Source: Methylophilaceae bacterium 11
GTDB lineage: Bacteria; Pseudomonadota; Gammaproteobacteria; Burkholderiales; Methylophilaceae
Direction of reading: 5' to 3'
Length of the DNA stretch: 64,000 bases
Assembly (NCBI GenBank): GCA_000525025.1
Contig: JCKJ01000001.1
Location: 62,001-126,000 of the forward strand
Shown: piece by piece, positions 28,032 to 37,658 of the stretch
How the letters are laid out: every line of letters begins with the position of its first letter
Numbering within the stretch: position 1 is the first letter of the stretch
Translations under genes and position numbers: made by a program
Notes under the pieces: model-generated
What the model was told of the DNA's origin: nothing
What the model saw: the letters and a program-made list of their open reading frames with translations, nothing else
Database searches by the model: none

Positions 28032-28917
28032 ACAAACGCTGATGTTGAAGTTGGATGCTTATGAGCGCTTGATGCGCTTAGATAAGCCAATTGGTATTTT
28101 ATTGTTATTGTGGCCCACGTTATGGGCATTACTCATAGCGGGGCGTGGCTATCCAACTCTTTCTATCGTACTTATTTTTGTGACAGGGACTGTGCTGATG
28201 CGCAGTGCCGGCTGTGTTTTAAATGACATGGCTGATCGCCGCTACGATGGATTGGTGGAGCGTACCAAATTGCGTCCATTAGCCACGCAAGAGGTGAGTG
28301 TAAAAGAAGCGGCTTGGCTGGCACTAGGGCTGTGTCTAATCGCCTTTATACTCGTGTGTTTTCTAAATCGGCAAACCGTGTTGCTTTCTGTCGCCGCTTT
28401 ATTTTTAGCCGCTACCTATCCACTCACCAAGCGTTTTTTGGCGATTCCACAAGCGTACCTTGGCGTTGCTTTTGGCTTTGGTATTCCCATGGCGTTTGCA
28501 GCCATAAATGATTATGTGCCGCCACTGGCCTGGCAACTGCTGCTTGCTAATGTATTTTGGGCGATTGCCTACGATACAGCGTATGCCATGGTGGATCGTG
28601 AAGATGATCTAAAGATTGGCATTCGTTCTTCCGCGATATTTTTTGGGTGCTACGATGTGCTGGCGATCATGGTTTGCTTTGCGGCCATGCTAGGCATATT
28701 GATTTATGTCGGCATGTTTATGCGGTTCGGGCTGTTCTACTACGCAGGTTTGCTGCTGGCGTTATTACTGATGATGCATCAATACTGGCTCATTAAAAAA
28801 CGCCTTAAGGCAGATTGCTTTAAGGCGTTTTTGTGGAATGGCTGGATAGGTGGGGCAATTACGTTGGGCTTGTGGTTAGACTTGGTCTTCTACAAAGCCT
28901 CACACCTACTATTTTAG
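28024..28917 (+). CDS. ubiA: 4-hydroxybenzoate octaprenyltransferase
   Basis: UbiA attaches the polyprenyl tail to 4-hydroxybenzoate in the inner membrane. The 297-residue protein has about eight or nine transmembrane helices, the first Asp-rich Mg-binding motif NDMADRRYD (residues 67-75) and the second DTAYAMVDREDDLKIG (about 188-203). The coding sequence contains a strong hairpin with a run of T (see separate feature) that might affect transcription. Its stop overlaps the stop of the converging FimV-like gene by four bases. Confidence 0.95.
   Translation: MNKQTLMLKLDAYERLMRLDKPIGILLLLWPTLWALLIAGRGYPTLSIVLIFVTGTVLMRSAGCVLNDMADRRYDGLVERTKLRPLATQEVSVKEAAWLALGLCLIAFILVCFLNRQTVLLSVAALFLAATYPLTKRFLAIPQAYLGVAFGFGIPMAFAAINDYVPPLAWQLLLANVFWAIAYDTAYAMVDREDDLKIGIRSSAIFFGCYDVLAIMVCFAAMLGILIYVGMFMRFGLFYYAGLLLALLLMMHQYWLIKKRLKADCFKAFLWNGWIGGAITLGLWLDLVFYKASHLLF
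28796..28832 (+). terminator. Terminator-like hairpin inside the ubiA coding sequence
   Basis: A perfect 13-bp inverted repeat (AAAAACGCCTTAA and its complement TTAAGGCGTTTTT) with an 11-base loop sits about 85 bases before the ubiA stop codon. The second arm ends in five T residues, so it has the form of an intrinsic terminator in both directions. On the minus strand it could end transcripts of the converging FimV-like gene. Whether it acts in vivo cannot be told from sequence. Confidence 0.6.
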
Positions 28918-30779
28918 TTGCGTGCAAGATCCAATAATTCAAATTCGAAGTGCTCTTCGTTTGCAATTTCCACATTGTCTTTGCTTGTTTCTAGCGCAAG
29001 TTGTTTGAATGCTTCTGAGGTTTCGATTTCAGGTAAGTTAATGGTCATGGTTTTTTCCTTTTTCTGTCTACGTGATGTTTTTTCTTCATGCAGTGAAATA
29101 ACCTCTGCAAGTTTGACTTCTTCTTCTGCAATTTCGCGCAATAGCACAAGCTCTTCAAATACAGGTTTATCAAAGCCAGCACGTGGCTCTAAGCGTGTGT
29201 TGTAAATCAGTTCATCTAAGAACACCAAGGCTTTTTCTGTGCCCCAGAGTTTTTGCAACTCTTTAGAAATGCGCTCAAAAGACTCTAGGCTGTTACTGTC
29301 AGCAAGCGGTCTTGAAAAGTCTTCAAGCTGCACGTTAAAGTGTTTTTTGCATTCGGTAGCGGCAACTTCAAACTCTTTTTGCATACCTTCTTTGGCCAGT
29401 AAATCTAATAAGAATAACCAGGTGGAAGCTGAGTCTTTCGGTGTTTCGATTAAATGGTTTTGCAACAACTCAATAGCTAAATGGATGCGGCCGTGTGAAA
29501 TCAATAACTCGGCATCTTCGGTAATGTGCGTTTCTTCCTGAATGATTTCAGGCATGGCTTGGCTTGGATAAGTGCTATTAAAAAGCGGTGCATTACCCAT
29601 GTCAGATAGTTCTTCTTGCGGTTTGGCGGAAGCGACAGAAGTTTGTGGCTCAAATGATTCATCTAGGCCAAATGTAAGATTGCTTTCGGCGGCATGCTGC
29701 TCGGCTTGCAAGCTTACCCATAAGGCTTGTTCATTTTCTGCGCGCGCAACAGCATTTCTTCTTCTTAACCAGTCTACAAAAAAGTAGCCAGTGGCCAATA
29801 AGCCGCCGCCTAAACAAAAGGAAAGCATGCGCAATACATCATTTTGTTGTTTAAGTGTAGTGAGCTCAGCTTGTGTGTTGGTGTTGGCTTGTTTAAGGCT
29901 GGCGTTTTGTGCGTACAAGCTATTTAATTGCTTGTCTAAATGCGCCAAGCGGTTGTTCATCACGGTGACTTCATCGGCAAATTCTGCTTGTTCAGAATAT
30001 GCCTGTGGGTTGGTTTCACGGCTGGTGTTGATACGTTTATCAAATGCCAATTTCATAGGCACATTGGCAAGTTCCCTAAAGTTGACATCGCCACTGGAAA
30101 TAGACAATCTTGGTTTTGATTCCACAGGTGCAGCAACGCTGGATTTAGGGGTGTTGTAAACAACCTGTGCATTGTGTGCTGCGTTGTTGCTTGCGCCCGC
30201 AGCAACAGAATCCACGTTTGGTGCTTTTACTTGTTTTGTGGCTGAGGCTTGGCGTTTGCTTTTGCGTGCTGTTTTGACAGTGGCTGCGTTTGTACTCAAT
30301 GTACTTGCTGTTTCAGTTTCGGCCTCACTAAAGCTGCTTTGTACGCCGTTGTGGCTTATGGTCATTTCGCCATTAGTGTCGGTGTCTACATTAGAGATAG
30401 TGCTGGCCGGATCAATCAATAATTGATATTGGCGTGTAAATATAGCATCGCAGTGGCCTACCACAGTCAATGAAGCAATCGGTTCCAATACCGCTTTGTT
30501 AGAGGTCAAAGACAGAATGCCAGTTTCATCGGAGGTACGATTGAGCTTGAAATTGACGTTGCTGATGGCATTGGTGTCGTCGCTCGCAATTGAAAAGCAG
30601 CGCTCATCCATTTTTTTGTCTAGCCCGCTCACCTTAATATTAGCTAGTAAGGGCTGGCCTAAATAAGACTTCACTTGAATATCGCTCAGGCCAATCGCTT
30701 TAGAATGCAACGAGTAACCGGTGCCCATCAAGGCAATGGCGATAATGATTGCTTTTCTAAGTTTTAAATTGTTATCCAT
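28914..30779 (-). CDS. FimV-like inner-membrane protein (lacks a recognisable LysM domain)
   Basis: The 621-residue protein resembles the FimV/HubP family, which organises the cell pole and type IV pili. It has a signal peptide, then the FimV N-terminal domain (LSDIQVKSYLGQPLLANI, about residues 31-48; HCDAIFTRQYQLLIDP near 110). A Ser/Ala-rich linker, a coiled coil (about 275-315), one transmembrane helix (about 318-336) and an acidic cytoplasmic part with a TPR-like pair (ELLISHGRIHLAIELLQNHL) follow. The peptidoglycan-binding LysM domain expected after the N-terminal domain is not visible. ATG is preferred over the upstream GTG because AAGAGG lies five bases before it. Confidence 0.75.
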   Translation of the reverse strand: MDNNLKLRKAIIIAIALMGTGYSLHSKAIGLSDIQVKSYLGQPLLANIKVSGLDKKMDERCFSIASDDTNAISNVNFKLNRTSDETGILSLTSNKAVLEPIASLTVVGHCDAIFTRQYQLLIDPASTISNVDTDTNGEMTISHNGVQSSFSEAETETASTLSTNAATVKTARKSKRQASATKQVKAPNVDSVAAGASNNAAHNAQVVYNTPKSSVAAPVESKPRLSISSGDVNFRELANVPMKLAFDKRINTSRETNPQAYSEQAEFADEVTVMNNRLAHLDKQLNSLYAQNASLKQANTNTQAELTTLKQQNDVLRMLSFCLGGGLLATGYFFVDWLRRRNAVARAENEQALWVSLQAEQHAAESNLTFGLDESFEPQTSVASAKPQEELSDMGNAPLFNSTYPSQAMPEIIQEETHITEDAELLISHGRIHLAIELLQNHLIETPKDSASTWLFLLDLLAKEGMQKEFEVAATECKKHFNVQLEDFSRPLADSNSLESFERISKELQKLWGTEKALVFLDELIYNTRLEPRAGFDKPVFEELVLLREIAEEEVKLAEVISLHEEKTSRRQKKEKTMTINLPEIETSEAFKQLALETSKDNVEIANEEHFEFELLDLARN

Positions 30780-31005
30780 ATCCACCTCTTCATCACAATT
30801 GATGAAAACTTCGTCATCATTGTCTGTAGTATAATGTACTCAACCAAGTTGATAATTTTATTAAATATTAAAAATCAATAACTTACGTATTTCTCTGCGT
30901 CGTTGTTAACTGCTTTTGGTTATATATAAGCAATCGGCATGCCAATATGTGTAATGTGTGTGGTAGACGGCAAAAAAATACTTTCTTAAAATAAGCAACT
31001 CGGCG

Positions 31006-31035
31006 TTGACAAGCGTTAAGGCAAAAGCATATAAT
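31006..31035 (+). promoter_or_regulatory. Sigma-70 promoter of rplM-rpsI
   Basis: A perfect -35 TTGACA and a perfect -10 TATAAT are separated by 18 bases, followed by a CCGCCC discriminator typical of growth-rate-controlled promoters. It is 45 bases upstream of the rplM start. The remaining space between it and the FimV-like gene (30780-31005) is AT-rich and shows no other clear element. Confidence 0.85.
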
Positions 31036-31079
31036 CCGCCCTCTTGAATTTATAAGCTATGATTTGGTAGTTATAAAAA

Positions 31080-31508
31080 ATGAAAACATTTTCAGCAAAA
31101 ACACATGAAGTACAACGTGATTGGTTTGTCATCGACGGCACCGATTTAGTATTGGGTCGTTTGGCGAGTGCTATTGCACACCGTTTACGTGGTAAACATA
31201 AAACAATTTACACGCCGCACGTAGATACAGGTGACTACATTGTTGTCATCAATGCGGACAAAATCAAAGTGACTGGTGCAAAAGCGACTGATAAAGAATA
31301 TCATCGTCACTCTGGTTACCCAGGTGGTATCAGCACCACTACTTTCTCTAAAATGCAAGACCGTTTCCCAGGCCGCGCATTAGAAAAAGCAGTAAAAGGC
31401 ATGTTGCCAAAAGGCCCATTGGGTTATGCCATGATCAAAAAAATGAAAGTTTATGCTGGCGACAAGCATGAACATGCTGCGCAACAACCGCAAGCATTGA
31501 CTATCTAA
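31080..31508 (+). CDS. rplM: 50S ribosomal protein L13
   Basis: The 142-residue protein matches L13 throughout: [15 protein letters not shown] at the start, [24 protein letters not shown] and the [21 protein letters not shown] segment. It belongs to the large ribosomal subunit and is translated with S9 downstream (10-base gap), the conserved rplM-rpsI operon. Confidence 0.98.
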   Translation: MKTFSAKTHEVQRDWFVIDGTDLVLGRLASAIAHRLRGKHKTIYTPHVDTGDYIVVINADKIKVTGAKATDKEYHRHSGYPGGISTTTFSKMQDRFPGRALEKAVKGMLPKGPLGYAMIKKMKVYAGDKHEHAAQQPQALTI

Positions 31509-31518
31509 GGATTGCAAA

Positions 31519-31911
31519 ATGATTGGTAAATATAACTACGGTACAGGTCGTCGCAAAAGTTCAGTGGCACGTGTATTCTTAAAATCTGGCAAAGGCAATA
31601 TCATTGTGAATGATAAGCCTGTAGATGAATATTTCTCACGCGTGACTTCACGTATGATTTTGCGTCAACCATTAGAGTTGACGAACAACACAGCTAGCTT
31701 TGATATCATGGTGAATGTGGTTGGCGGCGGTGAGTCTGGTCAAGCCGGTGCAGTGCGTCATGGTATTACTCGCGCTTTGATCGATTACGATGCTGCATTG
31801 AAAAGCGCATTGTCACACGCAGGTTTCGTCACACGTGATGCACGTGAAGTAGAGCGTAAAAAAGTGGGCTTACGCAAAGCGCGTCGTCGTAAACAATTCT
31901 CTAAACGTTAA
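31519..31911 (+). CDS. rpsI: 30S ribosomal protein S9
   Basis: The 130-residue protein contains [20 protein letters not shown] near the N terminus and ends in the basic tail [15 protein letters not shown] whose last residues contact tRNA in the P site. AAGGA precedes the ATG. A terminator follows the gene. Confidence 0.98.
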   Translation: MIGKYNYGTGRRKSSVARVFLKSGKGNIIVNDKPVDEYFSRVTSRMILRQPLELTNNTASFDIMVNVVGGGESGQAGAVRHGITRALIDYDAALKSALSHAGFVTRDAREVERKKVGLRKARRRKQFSKR

Positions 31912-31948
31912 TTGCTTACTACGCTTCATTGAGCGTCTAAGTACAAAA

Positions 31949-31972
31949 AAAGGTCGCGCTAGCGGCCTTTTT
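31949..31972 (+). terminator. Intrinsic terminator of rplM-rpsI
   Basis: A 9-bp stem (AAAGGTCGC / GCGGCCTTT, one G-U pair), four-base loop GCTA and a following T run lie 37 bases after the rpsI stop codon. Confidence 0.88.
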
Positions 31973-32008
31973 CATTTAAGGTTTCATTTTTAGGGCAAGC
32001 ACTTATTC

Positions 32009-33055
32009 ATGACACAACAAGTTAAAGTCGGCATTGTAGGTGGCACAGGGTATACCGGTGTGGAGCTTTTGCGTTTGCTAGCAGTGCATCCGCATGTTGA
32101 GCTCACGGTGATTACCTCACGTGGCGATGCAGGAACATTGGTAGCGGATATGTTTCCAAATCTGCGGGGATATGTAGATTTGGCGTTTAGCGATCCGGCT
32201 ACTGCCAATCTGGCTGCCTGTGATGTGGTGTTTTTTGCAACGCCACATGGTGTTGCTATGAGCCAAGCGCAAGCCTTGGTGGCTGCTGGTGTCAAAGTGA
32301 TTGATTTGGCGGCAGACTTTAGATTGCAAGACACTGCCGTGTTTGAGCGGTGGTACAAAATGCCGCATAGCTGTCCAGAGATTTTACATAATGCCGTCTA
32401 TGGCTTACCAGAGCTCTTCCGCACACAGATTAAGCAAGCGCAAGTCATCGGTAATCCAGGCTGTTATCCGACCACGGTATTGTTAGGCTTAGCGCCTTTG
32501 CTAGAAAAAGGACTGATTGATTTCTCAGCCCCCATCATTGCAGATGCTAAATCGGGCGTATCCGGTGCAGGCCGTAAGGCCGAAGTTGCAACGCTGTTCT
32601 CTGAGTCTAGTGACAATATGAAGGCGTATGGTGTTGCTGGACATCGCCATCACCCGGAAATCGAGGCGCAATTAACGCAGTTGGCACATCAGTCACTGCA
32701 ATTTATTTTTGTGCCACATTTGATTCCAATGATACGGGGCATGTTGTCGACGCTGTATGTCAAGCTGTCGGCAGCCGCGCAAGACGTGGATTTGCAAAGA
32801 TTGTATGAAACACGTTATGCGGATGAGTATTTTGTGGATGTGTTGCCAGCTGGGAAACTTCCGGAAACACGTTCGGTCAGAGGAGCAAACCATTTGCGCA
32901 TTGCCTTGCAGCGTCAGAGTGCAGACTATCTCACATTGGTAGTAGTACAAGATAACTTGGTGAAAGGCGCAGCCGGCCAAGCTGTGCAAAATATGAACAT
33001 TATGATGGGGTTGGATGAGAAAACAGGCTTACAGGTATTGCCCTTACTCCCCTAA
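32009..33055 (+). CDS. argC: N-acetyl-gamma-glutamyl-phosphate reductase
   Basis: ArgC reduces N-acetylglutamyl phosphate in arginine synthesis, using NADPH. The 348-residue type-1 enzyme has the nucleotide-binding [18 protein letters not shown] (residues 7-24), the active-site Cys152 in GNPGCYPT, and the AGHRHHPEI and HLIPMIRG segments of the catalytic domain. It starts a new unit after the rpsI terminator. Confidence 0.97.
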   Translation: MTQQVKVGIVGGTGYTGVELLRLLAVHPHVELTVITSRGDAGTLVADMFPNLRGYVDLAFSDPATANLAACDVVFFATPHGVAMSQAQALVAAGVKVIDLAADFRLQDTAVFERWYKMPHSCPEILHNAVYGLPELFRTQIKQAQVIGNPGCYPTTVLLGLAPLLEKGLIDFSAPIIADAKSGVSGAGRKAEVATLFSESSDNMKAYGVAGHRHHPEIEAQLTQLAHQSLQFIFVPHLIPMIRGMLSTLYVKLSAAAQDVDLQRLYETRYADEYFVDVLPAGKLPETRSVRGANHLRIALQRQSADYLTLVVVQDNLVKGAAGQAVQNMNIMMGLDEKTGLQVLPLLP

Positions 33056-33064
33056 TACACTGGC

Positions 33065-33436
33065 ATGAAACCGATACGACGTAAATTTCGCAGTAACTTT
33101 GGCTTAACCGCTAAGCAAGTAGCAGTGCGTTCACGTCGTCCCTGGTATTTTCAGTGGCTGTCTGCGTTTATATTCATGTGTTTAGGGGTCGGTTTGGCAT
33201 TTTGGGCGCTGCACGATAGCGAAAGAGAAACGATTCGTGTACGTTTACAGCAAACAACACTTGAAAATAAAGACCTGCAGACCAAACTAATAGGGGCGCA
33301 GCGTGAGTTACAGGTGGAGCTTGCGACAAATAATAACCTTGCAAAAGAGCTAGCAACCGTTCAAGATGAGAACTTGAAGGTCAAAGAAGAGTTGGTGTTT
33401 TATAAAAACATGCTGAGTAGAAGAACTGGCAAATAA
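33065..33436 (+). CDS. Single-pass coiled-coil membrane protein (DUF6776-like), upstream of bactofilin
   Basis: The 123-residue protein has a strongly basic N-terminal cytoplasmic segment (KPIRRKFRSNFG, SRRPW), one transmembrane helix at about 33-50, and a periplasmic heptad-repeat coiled coil over most of residues 55-115. Such proteins (I recall the label DUF6776) often precede bactofilin genes in betaproteobacteria; its function is unknown. It follows argC by nine bases. Confidence 0.72.
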   Translation: MKPIRRKFRSNFGLTAKQVAVRSRRPWYFQWLSAFIFMCLGVGLAFWALHDSERETIRVRLQQTTLENKDLQTKLIGAQRELQVELATNNNLAKELATVQDENLKVKEELVFYKNMLSRRTGK

Positions 33437-33483
33437 CCAACGTCATGCAGTTTCAATACCGAAGCGTTTTGTAAGGATTGGCA

Positions 33484-33867
33484 ATGTTTTTCAAAAAAAG
33501 TAATAAGATTGATAGCAGAATCGATACATTAATCGGCGCGGATACGCGTGTAGAAGGCAATATTTATTTTAGCGGTGGCCTGCGTATTGATGGCGCAGTG
33601 TACGGCAATGTAGCAGAGCCAGTGGATTCGCCCAGCACCTTGATTTTAAGTGAACATGGGCGTGTAGAAGGCGCGGTTGCTGCAGCAAAAATTGTATTAA
33701 ATGGTAAGGTGGTCGGCCCGGTCAAAGCTGGACAATTTATAGAATTGCAGTCGAAGGCACGTATTACGGGTGATTTGCATTACAAATCACTGGAAATGCA
33801 TACCGGCGCAGTGATTGAAGGTCGCTTGATTTACATTGGTGAAGAGTCCGTAGACTCCGCGGTGTAG
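33484..33867 (+). CDS. Bactofilin
   Basis: Bactofilins form nucleotide-free cytoskeletal filaments of beta-helical subunits, often membrane-associated. The 127-residue protein has a basic N terminus followed by the DUF583 repeats (DTLIGADTRVEGNIYFSGG, LRIDGAVYGNV, GRVEGAVAAAKIVLNGKV). ATG is preferred over the in-frame TTG six bases earlier because AAGGA lies six bases before the ATG. Confidence 0.93.
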   Translation: MFFKKSNKIDSRIDTLIGADTRVEGNIYFSGGLRIDGAVYGNVAEPVDSPSTLILSEHGRVEGAVAAAKIVLNGKVVGPVKAGQFIELQSKARITGDLHYKSLEMHTGAVIEGRLIYIGEESVDSAV

Positions 33868-33974
33868 CTGGCGGCGCAAGAAATAAAATTTAAGTATTAA
33901 ATCGTCGAACGTTTGCATGGGGCGGTCGTCGAACACATTATTGTAAGCAACTCAGGCACGAAAAAGGAGCGCAC

Positions 33975-34355
33975 ATGAATACAGTTGCAGAATTATCTAC
34001 AGAGAGTTTGGCCAACATTGAGATGCCAGCACCATTGGTGTTTACCGACAATGCGGCAAAAAAAGTAAAAGAACTGATTGAAGAAGAAGGTACGCCAGAT
34101 TTGAAGCTGCGCGTATTTGTCAGTGGCGGTGGTTGCTCAGGCTTCCAGTACGGTTTCACTTTTGAAGAGGAAGTGAACGAAGATGATACGCAAGTGCAAA
34201 AAGACGCGGTCACCTTACTGATTGACCCAATGAGCTTACAGTATCTCATGGGTGCGGAAATTGATTACCAAGATAGTTTGCAAGGTTCACAGTTTGTGAT
34301 TCGTAACCCGAATGCACAAACGACCTGCGGCTGTGGGTCTTCATTTTCAGTGTAA
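33975..34355 (+). CDS. erpA: A-type iron-sulfur carrier ErpA
   Basis: ErpA delivers [Fe-S] clusters to target apoproteins. The 126-residue protein has the family core [17 protein letters not shown] with Cys54 and the closing [12 protein letters not shown] with Cys118 and Cys120, the three cluster ligands. The first 20 residues are an unconserved extension. A strong terminator follows. Confidence 0.95.
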   Translation: MNTVAELSTESLANIEMPAPLVFTDNAAKKVKELIEEEGTPDLKLRVFVSGGGCSGFQYGFTFEEEVNEDDTQVQKDAVTLLIDPMSLQYLMGAEIDYQDSLQGSQFVIRNPNAQTTCGCGSSFSV

Positions 34356-34376
34356 GGTATGTAGTTGCACACAACT

Positions 34377-34405
34377 AAAGCCAAGCATATTGCTTGGCTT
34401 TTTTA
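34377..34405 (+). terminator. Intrinsic terminator of erpA
   Basis: An 11-bp perfect stem (AAAGCCAAGCA / TGCTTGGCTTT) with a three-base loop is followed by further T residues, 21 bases after the erpA stop codon. The next gene starts 28 bases downstream. Confidence 0.92.
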
Positions 34406-34432
34406 TTGGCTGTAGTAGATGGTAAAGAGCAT

Positions 34433-35059
34433 ATGAAAAAACTAGTGATGGTGATTTTTTTGGTCTTATTGGCCTGTGCGGAAAAGCATCCGCCGCAACC
34501 TGCAATAGCGCAGGGGGCAACGGTATTGATTCTGGGCGATAGCTTGAGCTATGGCACAGGGGCAAAGCCAGAAGAGGCTTATCCTGAACTATTGGAAAAA
34601 GCCACTGGCTGGCATATTGTGAATGCGGGTATTCCTGGCGATACCACCAGCGGCGGCTTACAACGTTTGCCTAACCTGCTGGAGGAGCATCAGCCTAAAC
34701 TGCTCTTGATTGAATTAGGGGGAAATGATTTATTGCGTCAGGTGCCGACTAAGCAAGTAGAGGAAAACTTGAAATCTATCATCGCACAGGCCAAAACACA
34801 GGGTGTGCAAATTGCGTTGGTGGCGATTCCCGAAATCAGTCCTTTGATGGCGGCGGTGGGCAATTTGTCAGACCATCCGCTCTATGCGCGTGTGGCGGAA
34901 GAAACCAAGGTGCCTTTAATCACGGACATCTTTTCAGATGTACTGTCCAGGCGTGATCTAAAGGCAGATCAGATACATCCGAATGCACAAGGCTATGTAG
35001 AGGTGGCTAAGACGATGCAAGAAGCATTAAAGGCGCTTGGGTTTGTCCGAGCGCCTTAA
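34433..35059 (+). CDS. tesA: SGNH-family esterase/lysophospholipase (TesA/arylesterase type)
   Basis: The 208-residue enzyme has the SGNH blocks: GDSLSYG with the catalytic Ser37 (block I), IPGDTTSGG with the oxyanion Gly, ELGGND with the block III Asn, and DQIHPNAQGY with the catalytic Asp/His. The N terminus (MKKLVMVIFLVLLAC) ends in a lipobox-like Cys15, so it is probably a lipoprotein or periplasmic enzyme. ATG is chosen over an upstream in-frame start because the lipoprotein signal begins there. The substrate, an ester or thioester, is not specified by sequence. Confidence 0.9.
   Translation: MKKLVMVIFLVLLACAEKHPPQPAIAQGATVLILGDSLSYGTGAKPEEAYPELLEKATGWHIVNAGIPGDTTSGGLQRLPNLLEEHQPKLLLIELGGNDLLRQVPTKQVEENLKSIIAQAKTQGVQIALVAIPEISPLMAAVGNLSDHPLYARVAEETKVPLITDIFSDVLSRRDLKADQIHPNAQGYVEVAKTMQEALKALGFVRAP
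35030..35057. terminator. Possible bidirectional hairpin at the tesA/gltA convergent ends
   Basis: An 8-bp inverted repeat (AAGGCGCT / AGCGCCTT) with a 12-base loop overlaps the tesA stop codon and lies 26 bases beyond the end of gltA. The T run is short in both directions, so termination here would be weak. Confidence 0.4.
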
Positions 35060-35083
35060 TTAAGTGAATAGGAAGTTGATTGG

Positions 35084-36382
35084 CTAGCGTTTGTTAATGG
35101 GCACAAACTCACGTCTGTGGTCGCCGGTATATAGCTGTCTTGGCCGACCGATTTTGTGTTCCGGGTCTGCGTTCATCTCGCTCCATTGCGCAATCCAGCC
35201 TGCGGTACGCGCTAAGGCAAAAATGGCGGTGAACATGCTATTGGGAATGCCCATTGCACGCATGACGATGCCGCTGTAAAAATCTACGTTTGGATACAGT
35301 TTGCGTGAAACGAAGTAATCATCCTCCAGCGCAATACGTTCCAACTCCATCGCCAGTTTAAACATTGGGTCATCATGCAGACCTAATTCGTTTAGCACCT
35401 CATGACAGGTTTTACGCATGATGGCTGCGCGCGGATCCATATTGCGATAGACGCGATGGCCAAAGCCCATGAGACGGAAGCTGTCGGTTTTATCTTTTGC
35501 ACGTTTGATAAACTCACCAATACGGCTAACATCACCCATCTCCTCTAGCATTTTAAGCGTGGCTTCGTTAGCGCCGCCGTGGGCTGGCCCCCACAGTGAT
35601 GCAATGCCTGCGGAGATGCTGGCAAACGGGTTGGCACCGCTAGAGCCTACCAAGCGCACTGTGCTGGTAGAAGCGTTTTGCTCGTGGTCGGCATGTAAGA
35701 TCAGGATTTTCTCAAATGCCTTAGCCAATACTGGGTTGGGCTCGTATTCTTCACACGGCGTTGCAAACATCATATGCATAAAGTTTTCTGCATAATTGAG
35801 TTTGTTTTTTGGGTACATAAACGGTTGACCCAAGTTGTACTTATAACTCCAAGCAGCAATGGTCGGTACCTTGGCCAATAAACGGTAGGCTGAAATTTCG
35901 CGATGCTGCGGGTTATATACATCCATTGCATCAAAATAGAACGCTGACATAGAACCGACCACGCCGATCATGACTGCCATAGGGTGTGCGTCGCGCCTGA
36001 ACCCGCGGAACACATTGCTCAGCTGGTCGTGCAGCATGGTGTGCGTGCCAATCAGTTTGGTGAACTCTTCCCTTTGTGCCGCATTGGGTAACTCACCATG
36101 CATCAGCAGATACGAGACTTCTAGAAAATCACAGTGCTCAGCCAATTGCTCAATCGGGTAACCGCGGTAGTAGAGCAGGCCTTGCTCGCCATCAATAAAC
36201 GTAATATTGGATTGGCAGGCTGCTGTAGACATAAAGCCAGGGTCGTAGGTAAATACGCCATGCTTGCCTAGCGAGCGAATATCAATGACGTCATTGCCCA
36301 AAGTGCCAGACAGCACGGGTAATTCAATCGGGCTGCTTTGGTTGTCAAATGTGATGGTTGCTTTGGTAGGTTTTGTTGCCAT
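35084..36382 (-). CDS. gltA: Citrate synthase (type II)
   Basis: GltA condenses acetyl-CoA and oxaloacetate to enter the TCA cycle. The 432-residue protein has the active-site histidines in [11 protein letters not shown] and [13 protein letters not shown] and the catalytic Asp in NVDFYSG, and the hexameric type-II N-terminal domain ([18 protein letters not shown]). The ATG is used instead of an earlier in-frame start because the conserved part begins with MATKPTKA. Confidence 0.97.
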   Translation of the reverse strand: MATKPTKATITFDNQSSPIELPVLSGTLGNDVIDIRSLGKHGVFTYDPGFMSTAACQSNITFIDGEQGLLYYRGYPIEQLAEHCDFLEVSYLLMHGELPNAAQREEFTKLIGTHTMLHDQLSNVFRGFRRDAHPMAVMIGVVGSMSAFYFDAMDVYNPQHREISAYRLLAKVPTIAAWSYKYNLGQPFMYPKNKLNYAENFMHMMFATPCEEYEPNPVLAKAFEKILILHADHEQNASTSTVRLVGSSGANPFASISAGIASLWGPAHGGANEATLKMLEEMGDVSRIGEFIKRAKDKTDSFRLMGFGHRVYRNMDPRAAIMRKTCHEVLNELGLHDDPMFKLAMELERIALEDDYFVSRKLYPNVDFYSGIVMRAMGIPNSMFTAIFALARTAGWIAQWSEMNADPEHKIGRPRQLYTGDHRREFVPINKR

Positions 36383-36524
36383 AAGTGACTCTTTATTAAC
36401 GTTTATGATCAATTATACGCAATCGAAAGCTGAAATGTTGATAGAACCGGGCACAAATGCCATTGCATGGCAAAAACTGGCAAATTTATTGCACAATTAG
36501 AGTGCGCACTGTTGGTGCATAAGC

Positions 36525-37649
36525 TCAGGCTGGGTAAATTGCACCCAATACTCTCGGGCCTTTGGCGCCGGTCACGCTAGGCAAGTTACCGGGTTGACCA
36601 GTCATGGTTTGTTGCGCTAACCATGCAAAGGCGGCGGCTTCAACCCAATCTACGCCAACATGGAGTGTATCTGTTGTATGCACTGGTGTGTGTTTGAACA
36701 AGCCACGTAATGTGTCGACCAGCAAAGTGTTGCGTGCACCACCACCGCACAGATAAATTTCCTCGGTTTGGCTGCAGTGGTCTTGAATCGCTTGGTAAAT
36801 CGTATGTGCGGTGAACGCAAGCAGGGTGCGTGCAACGTCTTGAGGTGCGTACTGCTCATTGCCCAATTGCGTAGCTAGCCACGCATCGTTGAATAAATCG
36901 CGACCGGTGCTTTTTGGTGGCGGTGCTGCAAAGTAAGGGTCGTTCAATAAGGTAGACAGCAGGGCAGGAAGTACTGTCCCAGTTGCGGCCCAAGCACCAT
37001 CCGCATCATAATTTTTCTGTAGGTGCTGTTTAATCCAAGCATCCATCAGCATATTGCCTGGGCCAGAATCAAAGCCCAATATTTGGGAGTCTTTGGCATT
37101 TGCTTTGGGCAGATACGTAATATTGGCAATGCCCCCAATATTCACCAGTGCCCGATTGTAATCAGCTTGGCTAAAAATGGCTTGGTGGAACGCGGGCACC
37201 AATGGTGCACCTTGACCGCCCGCCGCAATGTCGCGGCTCCTAAAATCCGCAACCACTGTAATATGGGTGAGCTCCGCCAATAATGCGGCATTGCCGATTT
37301 GTAATGTAAATCCCATCTTGCCATCTATCACCGGGCGATGACGGATAGTTTGCCCATGACAGCCAATGGCAGCAATATGATTCGGCTGAAGTTGCTGCTC
37401 GGTCAGCAACGCATTCACTGCTTGGGCGTATAAAGTAGCCAAGTCATTGGCCACCATTTGGCTGTACTCTAGCTCGTTATGGCTTGGGGTATGTAATGTT
37501 AGTAATGCCGATTTGATCTGTTCTGGATAAGCCAAAAAATGCGTGGCTAAGACCTTGAATTGCTGCGGCCGTGTATCGACTAGACAGACATCTATGCCAT
37601 CTAGGCTAGTGCCAGACATAATGCCAATATATAGATTAGGTGCGTTCAT
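36525..37649 (-). CDS. anmK: Anhydro-N-acetylmuramic acid kinase
   Basis: AnmK phosphorylates anhydroMurNAc released from peptidoglycan turnover so that it can be recycled. The 374-residue protein has the ATPase phosphate-1 motif GIMSGTSLDGIDV near the N terminus, CHGQTIRHRP, GFDSGPGNMLMDAW and the LCGGGARNTLL segment. ATG is preferred to a TTG at 37658 that touches the stop of the upstream gene. It lies directly downstream of an M23 peptidase, an expected pairing for wall turnover. Confidence 0.95.
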   Translation of the reverse strand: MNAPNLYIGIMSGTSLDGIDVCLVDTRPQQFKVLATHFLAYPEQIKSALLTLHTPSHNELEYSQMVANDLATLYAQAVNALLTEQQLQPNHIAAIGCHGQTIRHRPVIDGKMGFTLQIGNAALLAELTHITVVADFRSRDIAAGGQGAPLVPAFHQAIFSQADYNRALVNIGGIANITYLPKANAKDSQILGFDSGPGNMLMDAWIKQHLQKNYDADGAWAATGTVLPALLSTLLNDPYFAAPPPKSTGRDLFNDAWLATQLGNEQYAPQDVARTLLAFTAHTIYQAIQDHCSQTEEIYLCGGGARNTLLVDTLRGLFKHTPVHTTDTLHVGVDWVEAAAFAWLAQQTMTGQPGNLPSVTGAKGPRVLGAIYPA

Positions 37650-37658
37650 AGGACTCAA

